Origin: Ceratotherium simum simum | Taxonomy: Eukaryota; Chordata; Mammalia; Perissodactyla; Rhinocerotidae | Direction of reading: 5' to 3' | Length of the DNA stretch: 64,000 nt | NCBI RefSeq assembly: GCF_000283155.1 | Contig: NW_004454178.1 | Coordinates: forward strand, 5,533,325 to 5,597,324 | Part shown: positions 60,270 through 64,000 of the stretch, piece by piece | Layout: each line of letters begins with the position of its first letter | How positions within the stretch are numbered: position 1 is the stretch's first letter | Notes under the pieces: model-generated | Seen by the model: only the letters and a program-made list of their open reading frames with translations | Told to the model about the DNA's origin: nothing | Database searches by the model: none | Translations under genes and position numbers: made by a program

Positions 60270-62130
60270 GTAACCATTTTGAGCTGTGTATGTCTGAAAA
60301 AATGTCTTTATTTGCTCTCACACTAAATTGAATGGATATAGAATTCTAGATTTGAGCTAATTTTCTCTCAGAACTTTGAAGTGGTTTTCCCACCATTTTC
60401 TAGCTTGATCATTACAGGAACAAGTCTGGCCTGGGTGCTGTATTGCACAACTGCAGGAAACACCATCTATGCTGCAGACTTACATTACTGGCCCCTCAGG
60501 AGCACTGTGTGAGCTGTTCCCTCTGGGGATGTAAAATTGTGGGGGCCCTGAGTGTGACACTAGTTTGATTTTCATTTCTTCATGGGTACATGTTTGTTTC
60601 CTTTCTGAAAGTCTTTAGACATTTTCTCTTTCTTCCTAGGGTTCTGAAATACTTGTAGGATGTGTCTTATGTGGGTCTTTTTACGTCAGACTTCAGGCAC
60701 CTGGTAGGCCTTTCAGCTCTGGTAAATTACCTCTTCCTCCACACCCCCTCCTCCCTTTTCTTCTCCTTACTTTCCTCTTCCTCCTCCTTCTTCTCTCTCC
60801 TTTTTTTAAAAAATATTTTTAAGGATCTATTTTTTTTTCCTCCCCAAAGCCCCAATGCATTGTTGTATATCCTAGTTGTAAGTCCTTCTGGTTCTTCTAT
60901 GCGAGCCACTGCCACAGCATGGCAACTGACAGGTGGGTGGTGTGGTTCTGCAACTAGAAAATGAACCTGGGCTGCCGAAGTGGTGAGACTGCCAAACTTC
61001 AACCACTAGACCATCAGGGCTGGCTCTCCTCTCTCCTTCCTTTAAATATAATTTCCTCCCCTCCATTTTCTCTGCTCTCTTTTTCTGGAATGTTGGTGGG
61101 AACATCTAAATGTGTTCTCCAGTCTTCACTTCCCTGTTGTACTTGCTGCCCCTTTCTTCTCCTGAGTTCCATTCTCAGAGAATCTGCTCAGCTCAGTCTG
61201 CCCCCTCACTGAGTCAACCTTCAGTTGTTTCCAGCTACCTGTCTACTGACTGTTTTCTTGTAGGGATCTTATTTTTCATTTCTATGATCTCTACTTGTTC
61301 TTTGCATAGTCCCTTACTCTTGTTTTCCCTATTAACTGTTTCCTCTGATGTGGATTTTCTGTTGAGTTTGGTGCCTCTATTTGATAGTTTTTCCTTAAGT
61401 GTTTGGTGATTTTGCTTGTTCTTTATGCTAATATTTGAAAATTATTATTTCTTTCTTGATGACTCTAGGTTCTGTTTACAGCAACTTACCCCTGGTAGTT
61501 GTAGGAGAGGAGTAGTGCAGGGTACGTGGGGATCAGGGCATTTGGGTCCTCATTCCTCCTGGAAATCATAAGTTACCCAGGGCATTGGCCTTCTTCTCCA
61601 ACTCTAGCATCCACTCTGTGGGCCTTCTATATGAGCATTTCTACTTTAAAAAATAATACTTATGGTTTAGTTTGGTCTAGGGAGGAGTCAAATTCTCTCT
61701 TGTCTTTTCTTTAGTCCTGCTATTCTTATAGAGGTCTGTAGAGAACTCAGAGTTGGGTTGGCTTCTCTATCCAACCCCAGCACTCATGCCAGGAACCTTC
61801 TAGGCAGACAGTTTTCTAGGTCTAGAAAGAAGTTATCAGAGCATTGCCTGGAGAGCAATATCCATGCTCTCCACTGCTATTCTAAACACAATTAATTAAT
61901 GCCCTGATGATATTTCAATACCTTCTCAGCCTCTTTGCATTTTTTCACGTTGAGATTGGAACATCCCTAGAATTTCTCTTATGTCTCCAGTCATTTCCTC
62001 TGTGCGTATTTTCTTCCAGTTTTGTTTCTCTGTCAATATGATCCTGTCTGTTTTCTGTCACTGATGACTTTCCATTCCCCTGATGGCTTCCTTATTTTCT
62101 AGCACCATGATAGAAATACTCTTTTAAAGA
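60270..62130 (-). mobile_element. Old L1 5' region (ORF1 part), antisense
   Basis: Reverse-oriented words typical of old L1 ORF1 and upstream sequence: 'ggatatagaattctagattt', 'tttgaagtggttttcccacc', 'tcttatgtgggtctttttac', 'ggcacctggtaggcctttca', 'atttctatgatctctacttg', 'ttgatagtttttccttaagt'. Diverged and interrupted by a SINE. The right boundary is approximate. Confidence 0.6.
60830..61024 (-). mobile_element. ERE-type SINE variant
   Basis: Reverse-oriented; its head reads GCCAGCCCTGATGGTCTAGTGG, as in the long variant at 5.7-6.1 kb, but its 3' part is the 'acaacaatgcattggggctt' type. Flanks with ctctctcctt and ctctctccttcc suggest a weak target duplication. Confidence 0.75.
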
Positions 62131-62932
62131 TATATTTTCTGTCATTTGAAAATATTCTGGACATGAAGGTGGGTAGATACTGTGATTGGTCTTGATTTTT
62201 ATAGTAATGATTTCTGATTACTACTTACAAGTTAGAAAATGCAATTTAAGCCAAAAATAAAAATCACATAACCCCACTACCCAGAGATAATCAGTATTAA
62301 TATCTTGATACTTGTTTTTTTGAGTATTCTATTGTTATTTGTTGAAGTAAAAATGGGATCATTGAAAATCTATTTACTTTTATGTTTAATGAGTGCCTAA
62401 TATGTAGCAAGCACAGGGAAGAATGAAAGAGATTTAGAAACATGATGAGGATACAGAGGAAAAAAACATTCTCTACCTTCAAGTATCTGTGGATACAAAG
62501 AAATATAAATATTACTAAATAGAATGTCACATGCCTTGAAGCCAGATACCTGAGGGTTACCGTAAATATTCAATAAGAACATGGTTACCCTTCAACCTTG
62601 TTCCCAAAACAGACACAGATGAAAAGAAGTTAATCTTGTTAATTTGCTGTTTTCTTTTTTAACCTGAAGGGTGACTCAAGGGTCACAAAGATTTATGAGC
62701 TTGTTTTGCAGAAGAAAAAGAATGCTTTTAAGGAAGGTATGATCACCAGATAACCAGCCCCCAGCTAATGCCCAGAAATCTAATTGCACAAGGGCTTATC
62801 TGGAGTGAAAGGAAAACAGACTTCTCCTTTGTTTCTCTGAAACTCCTCCTCCCGAGTCCCTTAGCTCTATAAAAACCCCCTGCTTTCTTCTTTTGTGAAG
62901 GTGGATTTGAGAGAACCTACCCTCCCTGCTTC
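62131..62932. other. Unannotated DNA
   Basis: No gene is seen. Words around 62380-62420 ('tttaatgagtgcctaatatg') hint at an L2 3' fragment, which I do not call. Confidence 0.45.
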
Positions 62933-62934
62933 TT

Positions 62935-64000
62935 TTTTTTTTATTGTGAAATTTTTGTTGTACTTTATTGTTTATCAGTCACCATAATTTCATCCCTCTA
63001 CCCCTTGTGCCCACCTCCCATCCCCCTAGCCCCTGGTAACCACAAAACTGTTCTATCTGTGCATGTGTTGGTTTATCTTCCACATATGAGTGAAATCATG
63101 CCCTGTTTGTCTTTCTCTTTCTGGCTTATTTCACTTAACATAATACCCTCCAGGTCCATCCTTGTTGTTGCAAATTGTCTTTCTTTATGGCTGAGTAGTA
63201 TTCCATGGTATATATATATACCACATCTTCTTTATCCATTCATCAGTCAAGGGACACTTGGGTTGCTTCCTTGTCTTGGCTATAGTGAATAATGCTGTGA
63301 TGAACACAGAGGTGCATAAGCCTTTTTGGATTGTTGATTACAGGTTCATTGGGTAGACACCCAGTAGTGGGATAGCTGGATCATAAGGTATTTCTATTTT
63401 TAATTTTTTGAGGAATCTCCACACTGTTTTCCATAGAGGCTGCACCAGTTTGCATTCCCACCAGCAGTGGATTAGGGTTCCCATTTCTCCACAGCCTCTC
63501 CAGCATTTGTTGCTTTATGTCTTGGTGATTATAGCCATTCTAACGGGTGTAAGGAGATATCTTAGTGTGGTTTTGATTTGCATTTCCCTGATGACTAGTG
63601 ATGTTGCGCATCTTTGCATGTGCCTATTGGCCATCTGTATATCTTCTTTGGAGAAGTGTCTCTTCATTTCCTCTGCCTATTTTTTGATTGGGTTGTTTGT
63701 TTTATTGTTATTCAGTTGTGTGAGTTCTTTATATGTTATGGAGATTAATCCCTTGTCAGACATACGGTTTGCAAATATTTTTTCCCAACTGGTGGGGTCC
63801 CTATTCATTTTGGTCCTGGTTTCATTTGCCTCGTAGAAGCTCTTTAATCTGATGAAGTCCCACTTATTTATTTTTTCTTTTGTTTCCCTTGTCTGAGTAG
63901 ACATGGAATTCAAGAAGATCCCTTTATGGCTGATGGCGAGTAGTGTACTACCTATATTTTCCTCCAGGAGTTTTATAGTTTCAGGTCTCACCTTCAGGTC
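62935..64000 (-). mobile_element. Second L1, 3' end, running off the window
   Basis: The minus strand holds an L1 3' UTR ('gagtgaaatcatgccctg', 'tattccatggtata' region, 63085-63215) and the C-terminal part of ORF2, with a poly(T) at 62935-62942. It parallels the L1 at 24.1 kb. The last visible ORF2 segment (63991-63677) is open for 104 codons with peptides such as [20 protein letters not shown]. The rest lies beyond the right edge, so intactness cannot be judged. Confidence 0.93.

Noticed and set aside
1..64000. CRISPR arrays, operons, phage or plasmid features
   Set aside because: No regularly spaced repeats or prokaryotic genes are present; the sequence is plainly mammalian.

Overview
The window is mammalian nuclear DNA from a perissodactyl, most likely an equid (horse, ass or zebra). 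The main evidence is at least twelve copies of the tRNA-derived ERE SINE family (heads like GGGGCCGGCCC, then GGTTAAGTGC, then a GGTTCGGATCC box). Many have clear target-site duplications. Ancient MIR and L2 relics, L1 elements and solo retroviral LTRs make up most of the other recognisable sequence. There is no bacterial-style gene density and no long intact cellular ORF.

The one recognised cellular gene is BARD1, on the minus strand. A CpG island at about 10.1-11.1 kb holds the 3' part of exon 1 (10551-10612). It encodes the peptide AWAHSRAALARLEKLLRCSR plus two bases of the next codon, followed by a consensus GTAAGG donor. The reading frame and splice phase match the known exon 1 boundary of mammalian BARD1. 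The initiator codon, the first ~32 codons and the 5' UTR fall in a 292-base assembly gap (10613-10904). The flank beyond the gap has several GC boxes, a CCAAT box and a canonical E2F-type site, as expected for a cell-cycle-controlled partner of BRCA1. Positions 1-10550 are intron 1 of BARD1; exon 2 was not found and should lie beyond the left edge. Positions from about 11.1 kb to 64 kb are upstream, apparently intergenic DNA.

Region by region: 1-10.5 kb is intron with ERE, MIR, L2 and L1 fragments; 10.1-11.1 kb is the promoter island; 11.4-17.2 kb has two solo LTRs, two ERE copies and MIRs; 24.1-30.4 kb is a near full-length but decayed L1 in antisense orientation; 31-46 kb is mostly unique AT-rich DNA with a MaLR LTR, a long L2 and four ERE copies; 46.2-49.7 kb is an L2 abutting a decayed antisense endogenous-retrovirus-like internal segment; 51.4-56.6 kb is a nest of LTRs, an L1 tail and EREs; 59.1-62.1 kb has another LTR and an old L1 5' part; 62.9-64 kb is the 3' end of a second L1 that runs off the window.

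No new gene system was found. The points most worth following are the gapped BARD1 exon and promoter, a non-conservative residue in its first helix, four related solo LTRs (three with perfect 4-base target duplications), an L1 3' end broken by two different LTRs, an unnamed repeat family shared by 19 and 51 kb, and several small tandem duplications and palindromes.
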